The position numbers and the translations under genes are program-made. Of a DNA stretch of 25,294 nt, positions 15,029 to 23,365 are shown one piece after another. Source of the DNA: Thermohalobaculum sp039030715 (GTDB taxonomy: Bacteria; Pseudomonadota; Alphaproteobacteria; Rhodobacterales; Rhodobacteraceae); assembly GCA_039030715.1 (NCBI GenBank), contig JBCCDU010000059.1, forward strand, positions 1 to 25,294, written 5' to 3'. The stretch's first letter is position 1. Each line of letters opens with the position of its first letter. The notes under the pieces were generated by a model that saw only the letters and a program-made list of their open reading frames with translations, had not been told where the DNA came from and did not search any database.

Positions 15029-15580
15029 TCAGAACAGGCTCATCCGGCCCATGATCCGGTCGCGCTTGATGATCCAGTGATAAAGAGCTGCGCAGATATG
15101 GACGCCCACCAATCCGATGATCACCCAACCGACAATGCCATGCCACTCAAACAGCAGTTTGCCCAGGGCCTCATCCTTGCCGATCAGGCCAGGCAGCTTC
15201 ATCTCGAAGAACTGCACTGGGAATCCTCCCGCCGCAGTGCCGAGCCAGCCCAGAATAGGCATCGCCAGCAGTACGAGATACAGCATCCCATGAACCGCCC
15301 CGCTGGCGATACGATTGAACAGCGGCATCGGCTCGGAATAGGTTGGGCGTCCCAGCAGCATCTTGCAGATCAAGCGCAGGACCATCAGGCCCAGCACGAT
15401 CACACCGAATGTCTTGTGATATTTGTAAAGGTTGCCGGCGATCCAGTCGCCGAATATCTCGGTCAGACCCTTGAAACCGAACTCGCCCAGCATCCAGCCG
15501 ACGCCGAGCAGGCAGATCACCAGAAGTGCGATGGACCAGTGCAGAAGCCGTTGGATGAGGGCATAGCTATCTGAAAACAT
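15029..15580 (-). CDS. Cytochrome b561 family protein
   Basis: A 183-residue four-helix membrane cytochrome of the bacterial CybB type. Helices lie at about 12-31, 55-76, 92-114 and 145-168. The candidate haem-ligand histidines are His14 (LLHWS), His55 (YHKT), His147 (EWHGIVG) and His161 (VHICAALYH). Such proteins pass electrons between quinone and periplasmic acceptors, for instance superoxide or partner reductases. A GGAGGAG ribosome binding site supports the start. It lies 40 bases after a RibD-type reductase gene on the same strand, so the two may be co-transcribed with opgC upstream. Confidence 0.85.
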   Translation of the reverse strand: MFSDSYALIQRLLHWSIALLVICLLGVGWMLGEFGFKGLTEIFGDWIAGNLYKYHKTFGVIVLGLMVLRLICKMLLGRPTYSEPMPLFNRIASGAVHGMLYLVLLAMPILGWLGTAAGGFPVQFFEMKLPGLIGKDEALGKLLFEWHGIVGWVIIGLVGVHICAALYHWIIKRDRIMGRMSLF

Positions 15581-15620
15581 CGCAGGTCTCCTCCATGTGG
15601 TCTGACCGGGTGCGATCCTC

Positions 15621-16358
15621 TCAGCGCACCTCCGCCTGCATCATGTCACACATGCAAAGCATATCTCCATCCTTGAATCGCATTGTGCGCACTTCGGGAC
15701 GCAGGGCATCTTTCAGATGAGCAATCGGATCGAGATTGAGGCCGGTCTTGCCCGAGCCGAGGACAATCGGCGCGACCATAAGATGCAGTTCGTCAATCTC
15801 CCCGGCGTTCAGGAAACGGGCCAGCGTTTCCGCGCCGCCCTCGACCAAAAGGCGACGCATACCGCGGGCGCGCAACGCCTCGACCATGGCGCCCGGCTGA
15901 ATATGACCGGATCCGTCGCAAGAGACATGGATGGCCTCAACCCCCTCGGGCGCCGTGCATTCCGGGCAGGTGATCGCGTAAACCGGTGCTGCACCGTCTC
16001 TCAGCATTGTCAGGTTCGACGACATTCGCCCTCGCGGGTCGATCACGACCCGCGCCGGGTTCGGACCAGCCACATGCCGGGTGGTGAGTTGCGGGTCATC
16101 AGCCTCCGCCGTACCCACCCCCACAATCACCGCATCCACCATCGAGCGGATCAGGTGCAGGTGGCGCAATGCCTCGGCCCCGTTGATATATTTCGAGTGT
16201 CCGGTCGGGGTCGCGATCCGACCGTCCAGTGACTGACCAAGCTGGCCGATCACGAAGGTCTCGTCGCCCATATGCCGCCCCAGCCGGATCATGGCCGTGT
16301 CGGCATCGTATTCCATCGCCCGATGTTGGGGGCGGTTGCGGTCGGTCTTCAGAAACAC
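15621..16358 (-). CDS. Stand-alone RibD C-terminal-type reductase
   Basis: A 245-residue protein with a dihydrofolate-reductase-like RibD_C fold. GQSLDGRIATPTGHSKYI (about 41-58) is the substrate loop, VIVGVGTAEADDPQLTTR (77-94) the NADPH-binding segment, and LLVEGGAETLARFL the second nucleotide-binding motif. The N-terminal zinc deaminase domain of full RibD is absent. Relatives reduce the ribose of pyrimidine-type riboflavin intermediates or related heterocycles. Here it is away from other riboflavin genes and across from a PTPS-glycosyltransferase-methyltransferase operon, suggesting a specialised heterocycle. The start is a GTG with AGGAGA upstream; an internal ATG (residue 15) is an alternative. 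It begins 23 bases after opgC. Confidence 0.8.
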   Translation of the reverse strand: MFLKTDRNRPQHRAMEYDADTAMIRLGRHMGDETFVIGQLGQSLDGRIATPTGHSKYINGAEALRHLHLIRSMVDAVIVGVGTAEADDPQLTTRHVAGPNPARVVIDPRGRMSSNLTMLRDGAAPVYAITCPECTAPEGVEAIHVSCDGSGHIQPGAMVEALRARGMRRLLVEGGAETLARFLNAGEIDELHLMVAPIVLGSGKTGLNLDPIAHLKDALRPEVRTMRFKDGDMLCMCDMMQAEVR

Positions 16359-16381
16359 CCGTTCTCTCCTGTCGTCAGGGC

Positions 16382-18013
16382 TCAGGCCCGGATGGTCTTG
16401 GTTGGATCGGCAGCACCGACCCTAAGATCCGAAGGTGCCGGAGCCCCCGCCGGCGCGCCCTCGGGCGAAACAGTTGGCCGCTTCTGATCACGCCACGGCT
16501 GACGCTTGAACCACGACACCACATAGGCTGTCAGGATTAGAACGGCAAAACCCGTCAAATTGACCATTGCCCGCGTCCACACGTCGCGGCCAATCACATC
16601 CAGCCACCAACCGTTGAAACGGCTCAGCACGATAGAGACCATGAAAACAGCCAGGCTTTGGGTGCCGACCTTGCGGATAATTGGCACGACAGACAGGAAT
16701 GCGTCGCGCAACAGCCAGTGCCGCGTGCGGTCGCCGACGCTGTGCCAGGCCAAAGTGATCAGGCATGCGAGGTGCAAAATCTGGGCTAGCCCGATCCACC
16801 GCGCAGGCATCAACCACCAGTTTGCCACTATCCAACGATCGAGAGCCGGCAAGAGATAGGCGATCTCCTCGACATAGGCATAGGGCGCGGTCAGCAAGAC
16901 CAGGACTGCGCATACAATACGGATCGCAGCGCGGGTGCTGTCGGCGCGCGCTTTGACGCCCCAACCGGTGCTCAACCGTATTCCGCCGGGTCCGACTGCT
17001 GCCCAGGCGAGGTAGGCCACCGAAAGGAAATGCAGGAACCGCCAGCCGCCAACCCAGGTCTTCCAGCGTACCGGCTCGATAAACTCACGCGCGTCCCACA
17101 GGAAGGGTCCACCCCAGCTCTCGGGCCAGTATCCTGTCTCGTACGCAAAAACCTTGTTCCACGCGAAAGGCATGGTCGCCAGCACAACGAACAGCGCCGC
17201 CAGCACCAGGCGCCGGTTTACCGGCGGCGCCGGGATCCAGCCCATTGCGAAACTGAAACCGGTGAAGAACACCAGTTGCCAGCCGAACGGGTTGAAGAAC
17301 CAGGTGGCGGTCTCGCTCCACGGCAGGCCGCGGAAGTTCATCCACAGAAACGGCTCGCCCAGATCGATGATCATCTGCTGCCACATCGCGATGTCTTCCT
17401 CGCGGGCGACAATCCGGGCATAGCCCGCCAGATTGGCAAGCGTCCAGGCGCCGATCATGAAGGCAAACACCGCCATCCGCCCACCAAAGCGGTGCAGCGC
17501 CATAATGATCGGCACCATGCCCAGAATCACCAGATACATCGGCAAAATGTCGAACAGCCCGGGGATATAGGTCAGCGTGAAGAGGCCGATCATCGTCTCG
17601 TGCGTACGGTTGAAAAAGCCGTTGACCGGGAACCAGTCGGCATAGGTCCGGCCCTCGGTGCCCAAACCCGTCTGATCGATCGATACCATCAACAGCGCGG
17701 TGGCCAGAAACACCCCGATATGCGCCCAGTAAACCTGCCAGACCCGAAAGGCGATCCGGGCCGAACCCAGAAACCAGCTTTTCTTGGCAAACACCGTCCC
17801 GAACGCCATGGCCGACGCCATACCGGAGCAGAAGACAAAAATCTCGGTCGCGTCGGAGAAGCCGAACCGCGCCGGGATCCACAACGTCCAGGTGTTGCCC
17901 GGCGTGTGCGCCAACAGGATTATGAACATCGCAATGCCCCGGAAGAAATCCAGGCGTAGATCGCGCGGTCGCTTTGGCGGAGCGGCCGGTGCTGTCAACT
18001 CGGCTTTGTTCAT
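16382..18013 (-). CDS. opgC: OpgC protein (periplasmic glucan succinylation)
   Basis: A 543-residue polytopic membrane protein of the OpgC family, which adds succinyl groups to osmoregulated periplasmic glucans. The cytoplasmic N-terminus RPRDLRLDFFRGIAMFIILLAHTPGN (about 15-40) is the acyltransferase-3-like start with the conserved Asp-Phe-Arg-Gly and His. About ten membrane helices follow, including FSDATEIFVFCSGMA. The Pro/Ala-rich C-terminal tail is cytoplasmic. It should act on the product of OpgH, encoded 4.6 kb away with unrelated genes between. There is no clear ribosome binding site: the bases before the ATG are AT-rich (TAGATAAAATCATC) and the nearest AAGGA is about 20 bases away, so initiation may be weak. 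Confidence 0.9.
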   Translation of the reverse strand: MNKAELTAPAAPPKRPRDLRLDFFRGIAMFIILLAHTPGNTWTLWIPARFGFSDATEIFVFCSGMASAMAFGTVFAKKSWFLGSARIAFRVWQVYWAHIGVFLATALLMVSIDQTGLGTEGRTYADWFPVNGFFNRTHETMIGLFTLTYIPGLFDILPMYLVILGMVPIIMALHRFGGRMAVFAFMIGAWTLANLAGYARIVAREEDIAMWQQMIIDLGEPFLWMNFRGLPWSETATWFFNPFGWQLVFFTGFSFAMGWIPAPPVNRRLVLAALFVVLATMPFAWNKVFAYETGYWPESWGGPFLWDAREFIEPVRWKTWVGGWRFLHFLSVAYLAWAAVGPGGIRLSTGWGVKARADSTRAAIRIVCAVLVLLTAPYAYVEEIAYLLPALDRWIVANWWLMPARWIGLAQILHLACLITLAWHSVGDRTRHWLLRDAFLSVVPIIRKVGTQSLAVFMVSIVLSRFNGWWLDVIGRDVWTRAMVNLTGFAVLILTAYVVSWFKRQPWRDQKRPTVSPEGAPAGAPAPSDLRVGAADPTKTIRA

Positions 18014-18084
18014 GATGATTTTATCTAGAGCGTTCCTTCAGGCGGGTCACGCCCTGGATGACGGATCGCCAGATCACATCTTTC

Positions 18085-19443
18085 TCACGCACGGGCCGTC
18101 AGCGCATCGCGATGGCGCGCGATTGCCTCGAGGCGCCGGTGGGTGAAGTTGTCCTCGGCACCGCGGCGCGCAGCGCGGGCGTGGGTTTCCGCCTCGGCTT
18201 CCTCCCACCGTTCGGCCCGCATCCCAGCTTCGATCAGCAGACGCGAGAAGACATCGCGCTGGGCATGGCTGCCGCCAACCCGCTGCAGGACAGGCCGCGC
18301 CTGGCGCAATTGATCGAACGCCAGACCGTAATGACCGCACCGGAATGCCGCCAGGCCCATGGCGCAGGGCAGACCCGCGACCTCCTGCACCTCGTGCATA
18401 TCGTGATCGGACCGTTGAGCATCCGAGGCGATCCGCTTCACCAACGCATCAGCCTCCGCCGTGCGCTTGCCGCCGTTCAGCGAAAGAAGGTAGTGCAGAT
18501 CAGCAAATACGACCGAGCCGTCCTCGACCCGCCCCGCACTCAGCGCCGCCAGTTCCTCCCACCGACCGCCAACATCGATCCCCTCGATCTCCAGGCGCAC
18601 CAACATCGAGGCCCCGTTCGAGATATCGCGGAAGTCATCGGTATGTTCGGCCCGGACACGGGTGTCGTAAAGTTCGAGCACGCGGTCATAGGCACCTTTC
18701 TCCAAATGGAAAAGTCCCAGGTGCCACCAGACATGAGCGCCGAAATTGTTGCAATGCTCCCAAGCATCGACCCGGTCTTCCAGCCAGGCAATGCCCTGAT
18801 CGTTCCGCGCGGTCATATCGTAGACATGCGCGACAGAGTGTAGGCCCCACGCATCATCGCGCGCCACTTCCAGGCCCGCGCGGCCGATCCTCTCAGCCGA
18901 TTGATAGTCGCCATTCTCCTCGAAGGCGAATGACATGCAGCCCTGGGCGTAACCCCAATATGGGTGATCGCGGTCGATCGCGGGGAAAGCGGCCATCATG
19001 GACTGCTCCATCCCCTTTCGGTCGCCGAGGATGAACCGGATCGCCTGATCCAGCTTCACCGCCAGCATATCGCGGGGATAAACCTTGATCAGTTCACCTA
19101 ACATTTCGGCCGCGAGGCTGGGCCGTCCGGAGAGATAGGCCGCAAGCGCCTCGACATAGGCCTGCTCGCGCATCGTGGGTTCGGCCACCTTGGCCGCACG
19201 GCGCGCCTCGACGAGCGCTTCCTGGGCGACCGGAACCAGCTCGCAACGACCGAGCAACAGATAGAAAAACCCCTTCGAAGCCCATGCCAGCGCAAAATCC
19301 GGTGCGCATTCCAGCACCCGCGCCAGATGGTTCGGCGTTTCGGCGGAATGCGCCAGGAATGCCTGCACGGTGCAATCCCAGTCCGCCACGGCGTCGGGCG
19401 TGGCCAAAGTGATCTGCTGGCCGACTGCATCGTAGTAAGACAT
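18085..19443 (-). CDS. TTC38-like tetratricopeptide-repeat protein
   Basis: A 452-residue all-helical TPR protein resembling the TTC38 family found in many proteobacteria and animals. It begins SYYDAVGQQITLATPDAV. Characteristic segments are HSVAHVYDM, the HVWWHLGLFHLE motif and YDRVLELYD in the middle. No signal peptide or membrane segment is seen, so it is probably cytosolic and mediates protein contacts; no reaction is known. The start at 19443 is preferred to one 18 codons upstream because family homology begins there and a GGGAG site precedes it. It is divergent from a sulfur-transport operon. The opgC start lies 71 bases beyond its stop. Confidence 0.75.
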   Translation of the reverse strand: MSYYDAVGQQITLATPDAVADWDCTVQAFLAHSAETPNHLARVLECAPDFALAWASKGFFYLLLGRCELVPVAQEALVEARRAAKVAEPTMREQAYVEALAAYLSGRPSLAAEMLGELIKVYPRDMLAVKLDQAIRFILGDRKGMEQSMMAAFPAIDRDHPYWGYAQGCMSFAFEENGDYQSAERIGRAGLEVARDDAWGLHSVAHVYDMTARNDQGIAWLEDRVDAWEHCNNFGAHVWWHLGLFHLEKGAYDRVLELYDTRVRAEHTDDFRDISNGASMLVRLEIEGIDVGGRWEELAALSAGRVEDGSVVFADLHYLLSLNGGKRTAEADALVKRIASDAQRSDHDMHEVQEVAGLPCAMGLAAFRCGHYGLAFDQLRQARPVLQRVGGSHAQRDVFSRLLIEAGMRAERWEEAEAETHARAARRGAEDNFTHRRLEAIARHRDALTARA

Positions 19444-19500
19444 TGATCTGCTCCCGCCTTTAGGCTTGTCTCTGCTTTGTACGCAAGATGACACCATTCA

Positions 19501-19515
19501 CGTCGCGGGGCGACG
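19501..19515. promoter_or_regulatory. Inverted repeat between divergent TPR and YeeE genes
   Basis: CGTCGC-GGG-GCGACG is a perfect 6-bp inverted repeat with a three-base centre. It lies in the 192-base divergent promoter region. It could be an operator, but in GC-rich DNA a repeat of this size may be chance. No matching regulator is encoded nearby. Confidence 0.25.
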
Positions 19516-19635
19516 CCTCCTCACCTGTTTGTGACCCCGCGGCATCGCAGCGATTGAGAATATGACTGAAATTTGCCGAGACCAGCCCACAACAGGGTTA
19601 TTGCGGCGCGAAGAAGACAGCTTAGAGGAACTAAT

Positions 19636-20838
19636 ATGCAGAAATCCCCTTTGATTGTTTCGATCATCGGGCTCCTGGTCGTGGCATTGGCCGGGTTCTG
19701 GGCGCGCGGCGGCTTTGGCGGGCAGGGAATGACCTATGCCGCGGGCGCTTTATTGGGCGGATTCGCGGGATTTGCCCTTTATCATGCATCGTTCGGCTTC
19801 ACCGCAGCTTGGCGGCGGCTGGTACGCGAACGGCGCGGCGCGGGCCTGCGCGCGCAGGTTCTGCTGCTGGGCCTGACCTCCATTGTCGTCTATTTATTGA
19901 TTGGGTACGAAGATCAGACCGGCATCAACATGCATCCGGTAGTGATCGGGATGGGGCTCAGTTCGGCCATCGGGGCGTTTGTGTTCGGCGCCGGCATGCA
20001 ACTTGGCGGGGGCTGCGCCTCTGGCACGCTGTTCACGACCGGCGGCGGATCGACCCGGATGCTGCTGACGCTCGCCTGTTTTATCCTAGGGTCGGTTCTC
20101 GCAACAGCTCATATGACTGAGTTCTGGCTGCAGTTGGATGACATCACCGGAATTCCGAACATCCGAGGCACCTCGCTGATTACCGAGTTCGGACCGCTGG
20201 GCGCAATTGGCGTGCTGGGTTTGATCCTGGGTGCGATCTGGCTGGCGACCGTCGTGATCGAACGGCGCGAACACCGCACACTGGAGGAACCCGCCCCAAC
20301 CGAGATGCTGCTGACCGGACGCTGGTCGATGCGCGCAGGCGCGGTGGCACTGGTACTGGTTGGCATCGGCTGCTTTCTGCTCTTCCAACGCCCGTGGGGC
20401 GTGACGGCGGGCTTCGCGCTTTGGGGGGCAAAGATCTTCCAGGCGGCGGGCGTACCCGTGACCGACTGGGGATACTGGAGCGGTTGGCGCGAGGCTCAAC
20501 TGGAGGCTAGCGTCTTCGCCAATCGCACCTCGCTGATGAACTTCGGCATCGTCTTCGGCGCGATGGCGGCGGCCAGCCTCGCGGGCCGTTTCGCCCCCGT
20601 TTGGCGCCTATCGACCCGCGATATCCTCACCGCCGTGATCGGCGGGCTGATGATGGGTTACGGCGCGCGGCTGAGCTATGGTTGTAATATCGGCGCCTAT
20701 CTGGGTGGTGTGGTATCCGGCTCGCTCCATGGCTGGTGGTGGCTGGTTTGGGGCTTCGCGGGGTCCTGGCTCGGCACCTGGATGCGCGGCGTGCTGGAAA
20801 TGGACCCTCCGGTGACCCGCCGCCGGGCAGCGATCTGA
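19636..20838 (+). CDS. YeeE/YedE (TsuA-like) sulfur-compound transporter
   Basis: A 400-residue membrane protein of the YeeE/YedE family, whose studied member TsuA imports thiosulfate. It has the twin family signatures: GMQLGGGCASGTLF with Cys127 in the first half and RLSYGCNIGAYLGG with Cys350 in the second. The cysteines line the substrate path in TsuA. About ten or more membrane helices in two pseudo-repeats are visible. The start at 19636 has GAGGAA at 19625-19630. A secreted DUF302 protein follows after 12 bases, so they form an operon. The exact substrate (thiosulfate or another sulfur or selenium species) is inferred from the family. No TusA-like partner gene is present. Confidence 0.85.
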   Translation: MQKSPLIVSIIGLLVVALAGFWARGGFGGQGMTYAAGALLGGFAGFALYHASFGFTAAWRRLVRERRGAGLRAQVLLLGLTSIVVYLLIGYEDQTGINMHPVVIGMGLSSAIGAFVFGAGMQLGGGCASGTLFTTGGGSTRMLLTLACFILGSVLATAHMTEFWLQLDDITGIPNIRGTSLITEFGPLGAIGVLGLILGAIWLATVVIERREHRTLEEPAPTEMLLTGRWSMRAGAVALVLVGIGCFLLFQRPWGVTAGFALWGAKIFQAAGVPVTDWGYWSGWREAQLEASVFANRTSLMNFGIVFGAMAAASLAGRFAPVWRLSTRDILTAVIGGLMMGYGARLSYGCNIGAYLGGVVSGSLHGWWWLVWGFAGSWLGTWMRGVLEMDPPVTRRRAAI

Positions 20839-20850
20839 AGGAGATCACGC

Positions 20851-21321
20851 ATGATCAAATCCGTTCTCGCGCTCACAGCCCTGCTGGTCGCAGCACCTGC
20901 CTGGGGCGGATCGGTTACCCCGCGCGAAGGCTGGTCGGTGCATGATACGGATCTGACGCACGCGGCGCTGTTCGACCGACTGAAAGCTGCCGTGAAGGCC
21001 GAAGGGTTGATCATCGTCACTCGGGCCGGCCCGACCAAGGCGGCGGCAAATCGGGGTATCAAGATCCCCGACAATATGGTTGTCGGGGTTTACAATAATG
21101 ACTACGCGGTCCGCGCGCTGGCGCTCTCGACTGCGGCGATGATCGAAGCCCCAATCCGGTTCTATCTGACTGGGGACGACGACGGCACCGCGACGCTGTC
21201 CTACAAGCTGCCGAGCACGGTGTTCGCCCCCTATTTCGATGAAGGCGGGGACGATCTGCGTGCACTGGCGGCGGAACTGGACGAGAAATTTGCGGCAATT
21301 GCCGAGGTGGCGACGAATTAG
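20851..21321 (+). CDS. Exported DUF302 protein
   Basis: A 156-residue protein with a cleavable signal peptide (1-19, hydrophobic core VLALTALLVAAPA) followed by a single DUF302 domain. The domain shows the family's GWSVHDTDLTHAALFDRLKAA start, a GPTKAAANRG segment, and the FYLTGDDDGTATLSYKLPS beta strands. DUF302 proteins have no settled function, and many lie beside sulfur or metal genes. Export to the periplasm next to a YeeE-type transporter suggests it handles or delivers the same substrate. An AAGGAG site precedes the start. The stop is six bases from the stop of the convergent glycosyltransferase gene. Confidence 0.85.
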   Translation: MIKSVLALTALLVAAPAWGGSVTPREGWSVHDTDLTHAALFDRLKAAVKAEGLIIVTRAGPTKAAANRGIKIPDNMVVGVYNNDYAVRALALSTAAMIEAPIRFYLTGDDDGTATLSYKLPSTVFAPYFDEGGDDLRALAAELDEKFAAIAEVATN

Positions 21322-21327
21322 CAGTTC

Positions 21328-22308
21328 TCAGATCGCCACCGTCATAGCCTCAATCTTGGCCATGATATGCCGCTCCATCGCAGCCTGATCGCGTTGCAGA
21401 GCGGCAACCGTCTCGTGGAGGCCGCGCATGAGCCAGGCGCGATCCGAGACATCGCCAGTCAGGGCTCGCCCCAACAGCCGAGCGAGATCTTCGGTTGTGG
21501 CAGCGGTGGGCAGGTGCCAGCGATCCTCGAACGGCGCGGCAGCACTCTCCAACAGCAGCACCGGACAGCCGCGTGAGAGCGCCGCGAGAATAGCGTCTTC
21601 CCGACCATCCACCGAATTTGCAGGCATCAGTGCGACATCGCAGGCCAGAAATCCCTCATTGCCTGCACGCGGGCGGCGAACCAGGGTGGCGTTGCTGCGG
21701 GCGCGCCCAAGATCGACCCGATCGACATCTTTTCCGCCCAACAGCGCCGCCCGGGGCAGCAGCGTTGCCTGATGCCGCAGCGCCGCCAGCACCTCGCGCC
21801 AACCCTCCGCCAACGCAGCGTCCCAAGTACCAAACCAGCCGACGCGGCCCGTATCGTGCAAACGCCGCGAGGCCGGGCGATCCAGTGCCATCGGCAACCG
21901 CACCGCCGGCGCACCAGCAGCGCGCAGCCTCTGCCGGGACGTTTCAGAGGATGTAAGAACCAGATCCGCGTGCCTCGCTTCGTTGCTAACAGCGATTGCA
22001 GCGTCCTTGTGATCGAGAACGCGAAGGCCGTGGCCAATCTCGGGCACCGAAACACCCGGCATCGCGGCGCTGTCCAGTTGGACGATGCCCAGCGGGCTCT
22101 CGCGATTCAAACGTGCCGCCAGACCGGGCAGTGCCGATGGATGCGCTACCGCCAATCTGCGCGGGTTGAATGGCAATTCAGCGTCACGCGTCTCTCCTTG
22201 GGCAAGGACCAGATCGACGTGATATCCGGCCTTGGCATAGAGCCCTGCCGACTGCGCAAGTCGCGCATCGCAACCCTCGCGCGACGTGATCAGAAGCGCA
22301 GCTTTCAT
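21328..22308 (-). CDS. Probable GT-B glycosyltransferase
   Basis: A 326-residue protein with two Rossmann-like halves, as in GT-B glycosyltransferases. The first half starts KAALLITSREGCDARLAQSAGLYAKAGYHVDLV. The second starts at about 155 with RVGWFGTWDAALAEGWREVLAAL, and has a donor-site-like segment NSVDGREDAILAALSRGCPVLLLES (about 231-255), where Glu237 may be the donor-binding acidic residue. A specific family, donor and acceptor cannot be named. Its ATG overlaps the stop of the preceding gene by four bases, making it the last gene of a tightly coupled four-gene operon. It may glycosylate a protein or glycan handled by its neighbours. Confidence 0.65.
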   Translation of the reverse strand: MKAALLITSREGCDARLAQSAGLYAKAGYHVDLVLAQGETRDAELPFNPRRLAVAHPSALPGLAARLNRESPLGIVQLDSAAMPGVSVPEIGHGLRVLDHKDAAIAVSNEARHADLVLTSSETSRQRLRAAGAPAVRLPMALDRPASRRLHDTGRVGWFGTWDAALAEGWREVLAALRHQATLLPRAALLGGKDVDRVDLGRARSNATLVRRPRAGNEGFLACDVALMPANSVDGREDAILAALSRGCPVLLLESAAAPFEDRWHLPTAATTEDLARLLGRALTGDVSDRAWLMRGLHETVAALQRDQAAMERHIMAKIEAMTVAI

Positions 22309-23192
22309 ACCAGTGCCGAAGCGCCAAAGGGATCGCGGCCATAATGATCCAGCGGATGAGCAAAGTCCGGAAGTTCGGTTGTTATCGGCACATCAATCCG
22401 CCACCGGATCGCATCCACCCGCCACTTCGCACCGTCGATACGCAAGGGATAGATCAGTTCCCCATCCGCCGGGCAGGTTCCGACGAGGCACACCTGCCTG
22501 CCCTGCCGCTCTACCTCGGTCCCCGGCGCACTCGGCAGCGCGCCCCGCCCGGACAAAACGATCTCGAACTTCATGCCGCCGCGATCGGGTTTCGGTAGAT
22601 GCAGCAGGCAAGGCGTCTCCACACTACCTCGCAGCATTCGTGCCCGCAGGTCCACCGGATCGCCCGGGTCAAGACACGTCATCGGCTCAACCGCAAGCCA
22701 GGCCGTCGAAACGTCGCAGAATTGAATACCCGTCATTCCGGCTTCGGCAGATGCCGCCCCGCTGAGTATGTCTAGAAATACCTCGCGCAGTATCGGCGAA
22801 GCAACAGCGGCCTGCCCCGCCAGATCCCGCAGCAAAAAGACGCCAGGCGCCATAGGGTCAACGGGTGCGTAACCATGGAAGGATGCCGAAAAGTTCGACC
22901 AAATAAGCGATGGCGAGATACCAGCGGGCAGCGTTTCGCCCGGCGCCAGCACCGTCAATCCAGCACCTCTCGCGTGAATGGTCGGCGCAGATAGCACCTC
23001 GCGACAGCCCGCCGCGATCGTTCCCGCTAAACTCCGCGCCGGTTCAGGCGTTATCCACCGCACATCGCCCAGAAGTTCGCGCAGAAGCAGCGGGGGCGGC
23101 CCGCCGGAGGTCGCAACCCACTTCCCATCCAGAGCGCCAAACAAGCGCGCAACGAATAGAGCGGTTGAGATGTCTCCAAGAGCGGCAGTCAC
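22305..23192 (-). CDS. Unrecognised protein, third gene of overlapping operon
   Basis: A 295-residue protein with no motif I can name. The N-terminal half (to about 160) is mixed helix and strand, with ATSGGPPPLLLRELLGDVRW and WSNFSASFHGYAPV. The C-terminal half has long beta strands (MTCLDPGDPVDLRARML, KFEIVLSGRG, AKWRVDAIRWRIDV), suggesting a beta-sandwich. It has no signal peptide. The GTG start overlaps the upstream stop by four bases (GTGA), and the stop overlaps the glycosyltransferase start (ATGA). It may belong to a Rhodobacterales-restricted DUF family (DUF6212 comes to mind, unverified). A role with the glycosyltransferase is likely from context alone. Confidence 0.6.
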   Translation of the reverse strand: MTAALGDISTALFVARLFGALDGKWVATSGGPPPLLLRELLGDVRWITPEPARSLAGTIAAGCREVLSAPTIHARGAGLTVLAPGETLPAGISPSLIWSNFSASFHGYAPVDPMAPGVFLLRDLAGQAAVASPILREVFLDILSGAASAEAGMTGIQFCDVSTAWLAVEPMTCLDPGDPVDLRARMLRGSVETPCLLHLPKPDRGGMKFEIVLSGRGALPSAPGTEVERQGRQVCLVGTCPADGELIYPLRIDGAKWRVDAIRWRIDVPITTELPDFAHPLDHYGRDPFGASALV

Positions 23193-23365
23193 CGAGGCGC
23201 TTTCGTCGGGGGTCGACGCTCCAGCGCCTCCATCAATTCAGCCAGCATCAGGTCGCGATCCGCGCGGGTCAGCGGCGGATCGGCCATCGCTTCGAGAAAT
23301 GCAGCCTTCAGCGCAGCCAACTCGACCTCCAGCGCGCGCACGCGATCTTCCAGGTCATCGCTCAT
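23189..23365 (-). CDS. 58-residue predicted coiled-coil protein
   Basis: A short gene between two larger ones, supported by 4-bp overlaps at both ends: its ATG overlaps the upstream stop (ATGA) and its TGA overlaps the downstream GTG start (GTGA). The product is MSDDLEDRVRALEVELAALK followed by a second acidic helix (DRDLMLAELMEALERR) and a basic Pro-rich tail. Leucines at heptad positions in the first helix suggest a coiled coil, so it may link neighbouring proteins into a complex. Small size explains why it could be missed by gene finders. No family is recognised. Confidence 0.75.
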   Translation of the reverse strand: MSDDLEDRVRALEVELAALKAAFLEAMADPPLTRADRDLMLAELMEALERRPPTKAPR

